Origin: Verrucomicrobiaceae bacterium
GTDB taxonomy: Bacteria; Verrucomicrobiota; Verrucomicrobiia; Verrucomicrobiales; Verrucomicrobiaceae
Assembly (NCBI GenBank): GCA_027487315.1
Contig: JAIYDW010000106.1
Coordinates: 1-43,323 of the forward strand
Length of the DNA: 43,323 nucleotides
Direction of reading: 5' to 3'
The notes under the pieces were generated by a model that did no database searches, had not been told where the DNA came from, and saw nothing but the letters and a program-made list of their open reading frames with translations. Both the position numbers and the translations under genes were made by a program. This document shows positions 34,567-42,364 of this stretch, in pieces. The first letter of the stretch is position 1, and every line of letters starts with the position of its first letter.

Positions 34567-35033
34567 GAGTTAGGAGCAACTTTCCAAAATCCATATTCTA
34601 CAATGCCTGAGGCAAAAGCCAACATGATGACCTACACTTCGACTTCCGCTACTGCTTATGCGTTATCTCCACGGGTGACAAACCCGATCCCCACCAAAAA
34701 GTCTCCATTTTTTGTGACCCACATAATGACGCACCAACCCTGTAATCACCAATTCTACTAGCCATCGCCCTTCGCTAGTGTCGTCTTTAAGAGCCCACCT
34801 GAAACCACCCACCCCCCGCAAATTCACTTCAAAATCGCCCCTCCGAGACACCTCTCAGACCCTGCCAAACAGCCAGCTCGCACTTTTTTCAACTTTTTCG
34901 CCGATTCCCTGTAACAAAATCCCAAAAAAATGGAGGATACAGATAGAGGCCCACTACCTCCCGCTCGCGACGCCAACCGCGGACAGCCAACCGAGAACTG
35001 AGCACGGAGAACTGAGAACACCCATGGCCAGCC
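34567..35033. other. Boundary between defence cluster and host-like C-rich DNA
   Basis: No gene is supported. The first 170 bp are AT-richer like the defence cluster. From about 34790 the sequence takes the C-rich host character. A GAGAACTGAG type short repeat occurs near 34994 and 35007. No attachment-site repeat was recognised at this boundary. Confidence 0.4.
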
Positions 35034-35444
35034 ATGAAAGCGGACTCCTACAAAGGACCCACTAAAACACCCGCCAACCGCCCCCCTCGGCGTCCCCCTC
35101 GCCTCACCCTCATCATCCCCTTCGACCTCTTCGCCCACGCTCAGTGCTGGGTCCTCAATCAAATCCGCGAGCGCCAGGGCCGCCCCATCAAAGAAATCGC
35201 CGCCGCCGCCCACATCGGCTACAACACCCTCTGGGAATACACCCAACAGGACCACCACAACACCGCCCACACCCCCTACGCCTTCGCCCAAGCGCTTGGC
35301 TACACCCCGGAACGCATCGCCCAGATCACCGCCCGCTGGCTCACCAAATACATCCACCGCCGCCAGCGCCTCCTCCGCAAAGGCCCCGACTATCGCCCCA
35401 AGTTCCCCTGGGAGCAAAAACCACGCCAAACCGATCCCGACTAG
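35034..35444 (+). CDS. Small HTH-like protein of unknown function
   Basis: The frame gives 136 residues. After a basic, Pro-rich N-terminus comes L-I-I-P-F-D-L-F-A-H-A-Q-C-W-V-L-N-Q-I-R, then I-K-E-I-A-A-A-A-H-I-G-Y-N-T-L-W-E-Y, which has the spacing of an XRE/MerR-type helix-turn-helix. A second helical part is A-F-A-Q-A-L-G-Y-T-P-E-R-I-A-Q-I. The tail is basic. Codons end mainly in C as in host genes. The protein may be a DNA-binding regulator of the genes that follow. The family was not recognised. Confidence 0.55.
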   Translation: MKADSYKGPTKTPANRPPRRPPRLTLIIPFDLFAHAQCWVLNQIRERQGRPIKEIAAAAHIGYNTLWEYTQQDHHNTAHTPYAFAQALGYTPERIAQITARWLTKYIHRRQRLLRKGPDYRPKFPWEQKPRQTDPD

Positions 35445-35484
35445 TCGGGATTTCCCTCCTCCCCATCGGCGTCAAAATCCCCCC

Positions 35485-35910
35485 ATGACCGCCGCCGCTA
35501 CCGCCTCTCGCCGCCGCCCCACCGGTCCAACCTGGACCCCTAATCCCCGCATCCTCAGCAGCAGTGACCATCCAAAAACCGCTAGCGCTTTCCTCAAAAC
35601 CGCTAGCCCTTTTCCCGAAACCCGTAGCGGTTTCCTCAAAACCGCTAGCCCTTCTCCCGAAACCCCTAGCGGTTTCCTCAAAACCGCTAGCCCTTCTCCC
35701 GAAACCCCTAGCGCTTTCCCCAAAACCGCTAGCCCTTCTCCCGAAACCCCTAGCGCTTTCCCCAAAACCGCTAGCCCTTTTCCCAAAACCCCTAGCGGTT
35801 TCCTCAAAACCCCTAGCCCTTTTCCTAAAACCCCTAGCGGTTTCCCCAAAACCGCTAGCCCTTTTCTCAAAACCCGTAGCGGTTTCCTCAAAACCCCTAG
35901 CGCTTTTTGA
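35485..35910 (+). CDS. Doubtful reading frame through the 21-bp repeat array
   Basis: From the ATG at 35485 one frame runs for 141 residues and is almost entirely seven-residue repeats such as K-T-A-S-P-F-P and E-T-P-S-G-F-L. The unit length of 21 bp keeps several frames open at once (another plus frame reads K-P-L-A-L-S-S repeats, and minus frames read R-A-S-G-F-G-E and G-L-A-V-L-G-K repeats). Openness is therefore not evidence of coding, and this may be no gene at all. Confidence 0.2.
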   Translation: MTAAATASRRRPTGPTWTPNPRILSSSDHPKTASAFLKTASPFPETRSGFLKTASPSPETPSGFLKTASPSPETPSAFPKTASPSPETPSAFPKTASPFPKTPSGFLKTPSPFPKTPSGFPKTASPFLKTRSGFLKTPSAF

Positions 35911-35912
35911 CT
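35577..35912 (+). repeat. Sixteen tandem 21-bp units forming alternating hairpins
   Basis: Sixteen units begin AACC or AACCC and are centred on CTAGC or GTAGC. Odd and even units differ in a regular way (for example AAACCGCTAG in one and CTAGCGGTTT in the next), so neighbouring units can pair as inverted repeats with 10-bp stems. The true period is close to 42 bp in most of the array. No unique spacers are present, so it is not CRISPR. It lies between the small HTH-like gene and the FN3-like gene. Confidence 0.88.
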
Positions 35913-35980
35913 CCCACCCACCCCTTCGCCGCCGCCGGGGCGGCATCTCCCCGGCATCACAACGCAAACCAAACAACACC

Positions 35981-36709
35981 ATGCCGCTTCCACCTTCTTG
36001 GGATACACCAGGTCTCACATGGGACTCGGGAACCTGGGACAGCGGAACGGCCAACCCACCACCACGCACCATGAGCACCACCAAAGCCATCATCGACTTC
36101 ACAGATTACTCCGCCACCGACCTCGGCGCCCTCGCCCAGGTCATCCATGACCGATTCGAAGAGCACGCCACCACCTTCCCCAGCCCACCGACCACCCTCG
36201 CCGCCTTCCAGACCCAAATCACCGACTACGACACCAAACTCCTCGCCCGCGCCAGCCGCGCCATCGAAGACATCAACGCCTTCAACGACGCCCGCGCCCT
36301 CATGGAGCAAACCCTTCGCGGCTTCGGCAACTACGTCAACACCGTCGCCAAAGGCAACGGCACCACCGTCGACCTCAGCGGCTTCCCCTCCTATGACACC
36401 GCCGTCGCCGCCGCCCCCAATCCACCCCTCGCCCCCACCAACCTCCGCCTCCGCCACGGCACCTTGAGCGGCACATTCCAAGTTCGCTACACCCCCGACC
36501 GCAGCCCCAGCACCAACGAAGTCCAGGTCAACCTCCAGTCCACCCCCGACAACGAAGCCTCCTGGGTCACCAAAGGCATGTTCCAGCGCGGCACAGCCGA
36601 ACTCAGCGGCTTCGCCCCCGGCATTGTCGTCTGGGTCCGCGTCCGCACCGTTGGCCTCAAAGGCGTCATGGGCGCCTGGAGCGACCCCGCCCAAATCCGC
36701 ACCCTCTAA
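35981..36709 (+). CDS. FN3-like domain protein of unknown function
   Basis: The start ATG at 35981 gives 242 residues ([21 protein letters not shown]); an ATG at 36071 is a second option. Residues about 30-140 are helical and contain [13 protein letters not shown]. From about 155 on, [13 protein letters not shown] and then [22 protein letters not shown] and G-A-W-S-D-P-A follow the strand pattern of a fibronectin type III fold. There is no signal peptide. The open frame continues upstream through the repeat array but that part is unlikely to be coding. A good terminator hairpin follows. Function unknown. Confidence 0.65.
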   Translation: MPLPPSWDTPGLTWDSGTWDSGTANPPPRTMSTTKAIIDFTDYSATDLGALAQVIHDRFEEHATTFPSPPTTLAAFQTQITDYDTKLLARASRAIEDINAFNDARALMEQTLRGFGNYVNTVAKGNGTTVDLSGFPSYDTAVAAAPNPPLAPTNLRLRHGTLSGTFQVRYTPDRSPSTNEVQVNLQSTPDNEASWVTKGMFQRGTAELSGFAPGIVVWVRVRTVGLKGVMGAWSDPAQIRTL

Positions 36710-36718
36710 CCCCCAAAC

Positions 36719-36749
36719 ACCGCGCTCCCCCAGGAGCGCGGTCTCTCTT
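36719..36749 (+). terminator. Rho-independent terminator after the FN3-like gene
   Basis: ACCGCGCTCC pairs perfectly with GGAGCGCGGT around a CCCA loop, followed by CTCTCTT. It lies 10 bp after the stop. Confidence 0.8.
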
Positions 36750-36882
36750 CAGCCCGTCAAAGTTCAACGTTCAAGTCCCCCCCTCCGTACCTCCACTCCT
36801 CCGTGCGAACCCAATCCGCAGCCGAGCGGAGCGAGACAGCCAGCCAAAGGCTGCCCGCAGGGCGAGACCGGCGGGCCACGTC

Positions 36883-36917
36883 AATCCGCAATCCCCAATC
36901 CGAAATCAAAAATCAAA
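36883..36917 (+). repeat. Five AATCNNN heptamers before the collagen-like gene
   Basis: AATCCGC, AATCCCC, AATCCGA, AATCAAA and AATCAAA stand in perfect 7-bp register, ending two bases before the ATG at 36919. They resemble the array at 1705-1732 before hflC. Confidence 0.75.
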
Positions 36918-36918
36918 A

Positions 36919-37407
36919 ATGTTCAACCCCACCCTCCCAGCCCCCAACTCCCCCCTCTCCAGTGCCGAAATGCGTTCCCAGCTCACCAGCCTCAAAGCAT
37001 TGATCGACGCCATCACCACCCTCACCAACGCCGAAGTCGACGCCACCAACACCCTCCCCCCCGGCAACCCCGCCAACGTCACCCTCACCATCAACGGCAA
37101 CACCCTCCACTTCACCTTCGACATCCCCCCCGGCGACCAAGGCCCCCAAGGCGAACAAGGCCCACAGGGCGACACCGGCCCCGAAGGCCCCCAAGGCCCC
37201 TCCGGCGGCCCCCCAGGACCCGAAGGCCCCCCAGGCCCTCCCGGCGAAGTCACCCTCCAACAACTCACCGACGAAATCGCCACCACCGCCCTCAACCCCA
37301 CTACCGTCGCCCCCCTCACCTTCAACCCCGACCCCGACTACAACCCCGCCCAACTCCAAGAAACCATCGACAAGATAAACGAACTCCTAACCGCCCTCCA
37401 ACGCTAA
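36919..37407 (+). CDS. Collagen-like repeat protein
   Basis: This 162-residue protein has a helical N-terminal third ([15 protein letters not shown]) and a short beta-like part. A Gly-x-y collagen region of about 38 residues (about 72-110) includes [14 protein letters not shown] and [15 protein letters not shown]-terminal helix ends [12 protein letters not shown]. Flanking helices of this sort act as trimerisation ends in bacterial and phage collagen-like fibre proteins. No signal peptide is visible. With the FN3-like gene upstream it could belong to a surface or tail-fibre-like structure; that is inference. Codon use is C-ending. Confidence 0.75.
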   Translation: MFNPTLPAPNSPLSSAEMRSQLTSLKALIDAITTLTNAEVDATNTLPPGNPANVTLTINGNTLHFTFDIPPGDQGPQGEQGPQGDTGPEGPQGPSGGPPGPEGPPGPPGEVTLQQLTDEIATTALNPTTVAPLTFNPDPDYNPAQLQETIDKINELLTALQR

Positions 37408-37587
37408 CCCCTTTCAAAGTTCAGCGTTCGAAGTTCAACGTTCCCCCACTCTGCGCCTCCTCCCCCTCCGCGCCTCTGCGTGCCATCCTTTGGCAGAGTC
37501 ATGCCTGGCGACTCCAAACAAAATACAGCCACCAAACCCCAAGATCCAGACTAGACGACTGGACACACGCTCAGACACACTCTTCTC

Positions 37588-38088
37588 ATGAGCAGTTTCC
37601 GTCTCCGACCCCGCTTTTCTCACGTGATCGACTCAGACATCGAAACCGCTCGCCACACCATCGTTTCCTGCGCCCAACAACAGGCCGACCGTTGTTCCGT
37701 GAAAAGTTTCCCCGGCTACGTCAGCCTCCACATCCTGGAAAAAGACACCCACTACTGGTCCCCCCGTCTCAGCCTCAGCCTCGAACCCGAGCTCGAAGGC
37801 AAAACCCGCGTCGACGGCACCTACGGTCCCCACACCGACGTCTGGTCCGCCTTCCTCTACGGCTACATGCTTGTCGGATTGATCGGCATCTTCTCCGGCC
37901 TCCTCGGCGCCTGCCAGCTCTGGCTCAACATGACCCCCTGGGGCCTCTGGATCGCCACCGCCATGCTCATCATCGCAATAGGCATGTACCTGCTCGCCCA
38001 GTTCGGCCAAAAAATCGGCGCCCAACAAACCTTCCTCCTCCACCAAATCTACGAACAAGCCGTCGGAACCACCATCGAGATCAAGTAG
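37588..38088 (+). CDS. Small integral membrane protein of unknown function
   Basis: This 166-residue protein has two adjacent membrane segments: F-L-Y-G-Y-M-L-V-G-L-I-G-I-F-S-G-L-L-G-A (about 89-109) and L-W-I-A-T-A-M-L-I-I-A-I-G-M-Y-L-L (about 120-137). A soluble N-terminal domain of about 85 residues contains W-S-P-R-L-S-L-S-L-E-P-E. The C-terminal 25 residues (Q-K-I-G-A-Q-Q-T-F-L-L-H-Q-I) are also encoded, in broken form, in the dispersed duplicate at 42100-42171. The family was not recognised. Host-like codon use. Confidence 0.7.
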   Translation: MSSFRLRPRFSHVIDSDIETARHTIVSCAQQQADRCSVKSFPGYVSLHILEKDTHYWSPRLSLSLEPELEGKTRVDGTYGPHTDVWSAFLYGYMLVGLIGIFSGLLGACQLWLNMTPWGLWIATAMLIIAIGMYLLAQFGQKIGAQQTFLLHQIYEQAVGTTIEIK

Positions 38089-38159
38089 ATCCCGCAAAGC
38101 CCCCACCTTCCGTGCCCTCCGCGCCCTCCGTGCGCAATCACTCTCAAAGGCCCCCAACC

Positions 38160-38188
38160 TTGACATAAAAACACAAAGCTGGCATTCT
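38160..38188 (+). promoter_or_regulatory. Possible promoter of the vapBC pair
   Basis: A perfect TTGACA (38160-38165) is followed 17 bp later by CATTCT (38183-38188). The ATG of the antitoxin is at 38195, which is about where transcription would start, so the mRNA could be leaderless. The -10 match is weak. Confidence 0.4.
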
Positions 38189-38194
38189 GTCTCC

Positions 38195-38497
38195 ATGCGA
38201 ACCACCCTCGATCTGCCAGATCCGCTCATGCGCCGCGTGAAGATCCGCGCCGCTTCCGAAGGCCGTAAACTCAAGGAAGTCATCGCCGACCTGCTCGAAA
38301 AAGGCATGGATACCCAGGCAGCAGAAGTGCTGCGAGAAAGCGAACGGCCCTATGTAATCGACCCCAAGACCGGCATGGCGGTGTCCCGCTCGCTTGGGAC
38401 TCGGGGCGGGAAGAAAGTGAGCCTTGCCGAATCCTTGGCCGCGATCGAACAAGCCAACGAAGCGGAAGCTCTGAGCCATGCCGGGAACTCTCGTTGA
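38195..38497 (+). CDS. VapB-like ribbon-helix-helix antitoxin
   Basis: This 100-residue protein has an N-terminal ribbon-helix-helix: M-R-T-T-L-D-L-P-D-P-L-M-R-R-V-K-I-R-A-A, with a T-T-L-D-L strand and two helices up to about residue 45. A C-terminal tail would wrap the toxin. It overlaps the PIN toxin gene by 20 bp, the normal antitoxin-first arrangement. Antitoxins of this sort repress their own promoter. Confidence 0.82.
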   Translation: MRTTLDLPDPLMRRVKIRAASEGRKLKEVIADLLEKGMDTQAAEVLRESERPYVIDPKTGMAVSRSLGTRGGKKVSLAESLAAIEQANEAEALSHAGNSR

Positions 38498-38930
38498 TAC
38501 CAGCGTCTGGGTGGCGGCGTTCTTTGACGAACACGAGTTTTTTCTCCCCGCCAAGGCATTCATTGCGTCCTGTAGCAAAGGTCAACCAGCCCAGTTCTGT
38601 CGCGCCTCCGAACAGTCCTGGCTGCGCCTCGTAACCACCCCCTCCCTGCACAGACTTTACAAGGCACCTCCCGTATCCAACGCCGATGCCATTGCGATTC
38701 TCGCCACCTGGCTTGCTCAACCTCACATCCACTGCCTCGATACCGAACCCAAAGGCACACGTGATCTCTGGCTCGAACTCGCCGCCATCCCTTCCGCTTC
38801 GCCCAAAGTCTGGATGGACGCTTACCTCGCCGCCTTCGCCATTCGATCCGCTCTTCCCTTCGCCACCTTGGACACCGACTTCCGCCGCTTCGAAGCCTCC
38901 GGCCTCCAACTTCACCTCCTTTCCCATTGA
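38478..38930 (+). CDS. VapC-like PIN-domain toxin
   Basis: This 150-residue PIN protein has the acidic residues expected of a Mg-dependent ribonuclease: L-V-D-T-S-V-W-V (Asp about 7), S-E-Q-S-W (Glu about 44), W-M-D-A-Y-L-A-A-F-A (Asp about 113) and T-L-D-T-D-F (Asp about 131). VapC toxins cleave tRNA or rRNA when the antitoxin is degraded. Its 3' end and the following 50 bp recur at 42047-42117 as a partial duplicate. Confidence 0.85.
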   Translation: MPGTLVDTSVWVAAFFDEHEFFLPAKAFIASCSKGQPAQFCRASEQSWLRLVTTPSLHRLYKAPPVSNADAIAILATWLAQPHIHCLDTEPKGTRDLWLELAAIPSASPKVWMDAYLAAFAIRSALPFATLDTDFRRFEASGLQLHLLSH

Positions 38931-38975
38931 GTTTTCAGGCCCACTCTTCAAAAAATCGGCGCTCAACAAACCCAG
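38905..38975 (+). repeat. Dispersed duplicate, copy A (toxin 3' end plus flank)
   Basis: About 70 bp, spanning CTTCACCTCCTTTCCCATTG, the toxin stop and a stretch ending ATCGGCGCTCAACAAACC, are almost identical to 42047-42117. The ATCGGCGC(C/T)CAACAAACC part is also shared with the 3' end of the membrane-protein gene at about 38017. Confidence 0.75.
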
Positions 38976-39081
38976 ATTCCGAGGTTCGAGGTGCTTGAGA
39001 GGCGCAGAGGCATGGTTGCTCAACCCTATCAGGTGCCTCCAATCTCGGAGTTCGGCATAAAACCCCCAACCCACCTGCGAA

Positions 39082-39111
39082 AAGCGCGCACCCTTTTCAA
39101 GGTGCGCGCTT
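39082..39111 (-). terminator. Strong hairpin after the choice-of-anchor gene
   Basis: An 11-bp perfect stem (AAGCGCGCACC with GGTGCGCGCTT) encloses an 8-base loop. On the minus strand it ends in TTTT and lies about 40 bp past the stop of the gene at 39154-40869. Confidence 0.7.
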
Positions 39112-39153
39112 CGGCTGGAACAGGGCTTAGCCCTCAACGAACTCGTTCGAAAA

Positions 39154-40869
39154 TCACCTCACGCAACGACGCCTGCGGAACATCAAACCCATGATTCCCA
39201 TGGCAAAAAGCAGGGCCCGTGATGGCTCCGGCACCGCATAAACCCCAATGCCACCGTTATTGATTTCAAATCCGCCGACGAGCAGCGCACCCCCGGTGGG
39301 GCTGTCCGCAGCCGACACATACACGAGACTCTCAGGGCCAACCAGGCCGTTCGCATAGTTCGTGCCGGCCGGAAGGCTTCCAACGAAGGTGGTGGTCGCT
39401 GGATTCGTAATGTCATAAACCAGGATCGCCCCTTGGCGCTCCATGCCGATAAAAGCCAGCGTCGATGCTCCAAACTGGCCGATGGTAAGCGCCTCCGGCT
39501 CGGGTCCTTTGTCGTCGGACCTTGTATCAAAACTCGAGCCTAAGCCCGATTGGTTGTTGTTGAAGAGCGTAGGCTCCAGCGTCAGAAGAACGCGCTCAAA
39601 GGCTGTGGAAGCACTATCGCTGCTGTCGAAGACTTTCGCACCGGTCGCGGCGTTCCAAATCGTGAAGGACCGTGTACCCATCATCGTCGGGGTGTCAACG
39701 TCGCCATCAATCCCGGCATCCCCCTGGTCACGCAGAACGTTCAGGCGGCCAAGAACGGAGTTGGTGCTGCCCCCAACAACCGACGCGTCATCAATGCTAG
39801 CCAGTCGCGTTACATCCGCATCGTCAGTGCGGGCATCACCTTCGTTGGCGGTGAGGAAGTAAGTGGTGCCAGCCACCGTGTAAACCGCCATGGTATCAGG
39901 CATGGGCATGCCACGAACCGTGTCGTTGATCAGAGCTGCAGGGCCGTCCTGATCCGAGGCATCGATGGTGGAAGTGATGTAACCAAGGTTATGAAACTTC
40001 TCCCACTTCCCAGACGTGACATCAAGCACACCCACGCCGTTGGCCTCTTGAAGACTGACGTAAAGCTTGCCGTCCTTGAACACACCAAATTCGGGCTCGT
40101 ATTGATCAAGGGTCGTTGGTTGAACGCCGGTAATGCCTGCCTGCACCCCCGCCGAGAAGGTTTGCAGGGTTCGCAACCCGGCCAGTTCAGTGCCAACTGC
40201 CGCACTCGCCATGTCTCCTGAATTGAAGCCCACATGAGTTGGCACCAGCGAGGCGAAATGACCCGCATTTGGACTGTCAGGGATGGTGGACAAGTCATAG
40301 ATCGTAACACCGCCCATCTGGCTCCGGTTGGTCTGACCCCCAGCATTCCAATTCGAGTCATGCTCAGCCTCGTTGATCACAAACATCTTCGTACCGTCCG
40401 GCGAGAATGAAACACTGTCCGGATGATAGCCCACGTCGAGTGTGGCAATGACCGCACCCGTCTGGTAGTTAAAGAAGCCCACCTTGCCAGTGCTTTGCAG
40501 GCTGTTATCCGCAAGGCTGCCGCTGCCATTGAAGGGCATCAGCGTCACCGCCCCGAACTTCCGCATGCTGGGATCAAGCGCCACACTGCTAACATCGCCG
40601 CCACCGCTAGGAGTGAAGGATGTCATGAAATTCACGGTGTTTTGCAAGGTCAGTTGACCGACCGAGTTCATGGCGTAGATCTCAGCCCCAAAAGAGGTGC
40701 CTCCTGAACTGAAGGTGGAAGCCACTCGGAAACCGTCTTTGGTGTAACTGACGATTTCCGCAGCCCCGTTCGGAGTTGGGTTCGTGGCACTTAACAGAGT
40801 GAATGCCGCGGCTTTGTTGGTTAAAGCAGCGGCAGCTAGCGTGATGGCGATGAGGTTCTTGGCTTTCAT
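39154..40869 (-). CDS. Exported choice-of-anchor I protein with PEP-CTERM signal
   Basis: This 571-residue protein starts with a signal peptide (M-K-A-K-N-L-I-A-I-T-L-A-A-A-A-L, cleavage near A-A-A-F). The body is a beta-propeller-like choice-of-anchor I region with D-G-T-K-M-F-V-I-N-E-A-E-H-D and F-L-T-A-N-E-G-D-A-R-T-D-D and G-P-E-P-E-A-L-T-I-G, all typical of this family. The C-terminus is V-P-E-P-S-R-A-L-L-F-A-M-G-I-M-G-L followed by R-R-R-R, a PEP-CTERM sorting tag recognised by an exosortase. It is therefore an outer surface or matrix protein. It follows the membrane-anchored gene at 40910-41890 after 40 bp, so they may be cotranscribed. Confidence 0.9.
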   Translation of the reverse strand: MKAKNLIAITLAAAALTNKAAAFTLLSATNPTPNGAAEIVSYTKDGFRVASTFSSGGTSFGAEIYAMNSVGQLTLQNTVNFMTSFTPSGGGDVSSVALDPSMRKFGAVTLMPFNGSGSLADNSLQSTGKVGFFNYQTGAVIATLDVGYHPDSVSFSPDGTKMFVINEAEHDSNWNAGGQTNRSQMGGVTIYDLSTIPDSPNAGHFASLVPTHVGFNSGDMASAAVGTELAGLRTLQTFSAGVQAGITGVQPTTLDQYEPEFGVFKDGKLYVSLQEANGVGVLDVTSGKWEKFHNLGYITSTIDASDQDGPAALINDTVRGMPMPDTMAVYTVAGTTYFLTANEGDARTDDADVTRLASIDDASVVGGSTNSVLGRLNVLRDQGDAGIDGDVDTPTMMGTRSFTIWNAATGAKVFDSSDSASTAFERVLLTLEPTLFNNNQSGLGSSFDTRSDDKGPEPEALTIGQFGASTLAFIGMERQGAILVYDITNPATTTFVGSLPAGTNYANGLVGPESLVYVSAADSPTGGALLVGGFEINNGGIGVYAVPEPSRALLFAMGIMGLMFRRRRCVR

Positions 40870-40909
40870 TTCGGGTGGGTTGTCGGGTTGAGGGGAAAAA
40901 GGCGATGAT

Positions 40910-41890
40910 TCAGTCGGAGTGGGCTAGGTAGAGTCGCGGCACCCAGCCAGGACAAACGACTTCAGATACCTGCGCCCAACCGCCGTGGGTGGAGCGCACT
41001 TTCAGGGTGTACTTTCCTGGCAGATTCCCGGCAAGGGCCTTGCCTGCTTCGGAACCACTCAACATTTTGAGCGGGGCCACCACCTGAATCGCTGTCGCTT
41101 CGTCCGGATGGCGAAGCATCAAGGCAAGATACTCATTCGCAGGATACTGGGGTGGCGGCGGGCTCACCAGATACGCCTCGGCTCTGACCTCCACAGGTGG
41201 CGAATCCGCAGCGGCTCCCGCAAGATCACGAAGCGATTTCTCGCAATAACCGACATAACCCTCCCAATCAACCAACCATCCGCGTGAGGTCGCCTCAACC
41301 GCAATGTGCCTTGGCTTGCGACCGGCGAAAGTGACTGTTGTGATGAGATACCCCTCCCGCAGGGCAAACTGCGGCCCAATGCTTTCGGGCTCACCAAACC
41401 AGGATTGGCCACCTTCAGATCGCGCCTCAAACTCACCCAGCCTGCTCTCAAGGTCCGGCGTTGGCACCGCCCACTTGATCCGCTCCTGCACAGACGGCGC
41501 CATCAGAAAAGCGGTAATGCTCTTGCTGGCCTCAGCCCATTGCCCCATGGCTTTGTCGGCCTTCTCCTTGGCCTCCTTGTCCTTAGCCTCATCACCCATG
41601 GTCTTCACCGGATTGACCGTTTGACTTGCCGCCAAAGTTGGCGAGTCACCGACTTTCGTCGCATTTTGAGCACCTTCTTCAGCCACGGCTCCCCGCGCAT
41701 GAACCTCGGCCTTGTTTTCGGAGTCTCTGCTCGAGAACGCTGATTGCTTCCGGTCGTTGCGAAGGATGACCAAAAAAACCGAGAGCGCAATCGCCACCAC
41801 AATCAAAACAACCGCACCCTGCTTCACCCACTGACGAAGTCGGTGCTGGCGACGGAGTTGGTCTTTGATTTCGGGAGGCAATCGACTCAC
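40910..41890 (-). CDS. Single-pass membrane protein of unknown function
   Basis: This 326-residue protein has a short basic cytoplasmic N-terminus (M-S-R-L-P-P-E-I-K-D-Q-L-R-R-Q-H-R-L-R-Q), then one membrane segment (A-V-V-L-I-V-V-A-I-A-L-S-V-F-L-V-I-L, about 26-43). A Lys/Glu/Ala-rich linker (about 90-115) and a periplasmic domain of about 200 residues with several W and P residues follow. The family was not recognised. The domain contains W-L-V-D-W-E-G-Y-V-G-Y, which looks like part of a compact beta-rich fold. It is upstream of the PEP-CTERM gene on the same strand. Confidence 0.7.
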   Translation of the reverse strand: MSRLPPEIKDQLRRQHRLRQWVKQGAVVLIVVAIALSVFLVILRNDRKQSAFSSRDSENKAEVHARGAVAEEGAQNATKVGDSPTLAASQTVNPVKTMGDEAKDKEAKEKADKAMGQWAEASKSITAFLMAPSVQERIKWAVPTPDLESRLGEFEARSEGGQSWFGEPESIGPQFALREGYLITTVTFAGRKPRHIAVEATSRGWLVDWEGYVGYCEKSLRDLAGAAADSPPVEVRAEAYLVSPPPPQYPANEYLALMLRHPDEATAIQVVAPLKMLSGSEAGKALAGNLPGKYTLKVRSTHGGWAQVSEVVCPGWVPRLYLAHSD

Positions 41891-42364
41891 TAGGTCCCCT
41901 AAACTTCTGAGCCATCTGTTGGCAAAGTATTCAATGAAACATTTGCGTTACAAAGGACCTGGCCACCTCCTCTATGACGTCCGGATGTCCGCCTCCTTCG
42001 CGCCTTCACTCCCTCCATCGAGCAAATCTCCGTCCACGAAGCCTGCCTCGACTTCACCTCCTTTCCCATTGATTTTTCAGGCCCACTCTTCAAAAAATCG
42101 GCGCCCAACAAACCTTCCTCCTCCACCAAATCGACGAACAAGCCGTCGGAACCACCATCGAGATCAAATAGCCTGGATCGCAAGAAAACGGGCTCTCAAT
42201 CTCAAACCGGCTGGTTTTTCCCGGTCCTTGACCAAGGCTCCCAAAGCCCCGAAAACTCCGGCTTCGTTGAACTTGCGTCGAAGACCGGCTCTTGATACCA
42301 TCAGAGCATCATAGGCCGCTCGCCCCTCAAAGTTGATCCGTCACCCCTCTTCCAATCATCCCCC
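41891..42364. other. Intergenic region with a composite gene-fragment duplicate
   Basis: No clear gene is seen. The middle holds the composite duplicate at 42047-42171. A 45-codon minus-strand frame (42301 to 42164) reads plausibly but has no family match and is not called. The start of the SnoaL-like gene follows. Confidence 0.45.
42047..42171 (+). repeat. Dispersed duplicate, copy B: PIN-toxin end joined to membrane-protein end
   Basis: The first part matches the 3' end of the PIN gene and its flank (38905-38975). The second part matches the last 70 bp of the membrane-protein gene (about 38017-38088), including a TAG stop. The two halves are joined through the shared ATCGGCGCYCAACAAACC, as if by recombination at that shared sequence. 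Confidence 0.75.

Noticed and set aside
35577-35912. The tandem array considered as a CRISPR array
   Set aside because: Units are contiguous with no unique spacers, and no cas gene is nearby.
36624-38168. 514-codon plus-strand frame over the collagen-like and membrane-protein genes
   Set aside because: It is made of Pro/Arg/His codons, the signature of a C-rich gene read out of frame, and it crosses a terminator hairpin.
42164-42301. 45-residue minus-strand frame before the SnoaL-like gene
   Set aside because: It reads plausibly but is short, overlaps a duplicated fragment and has no recognisable family.
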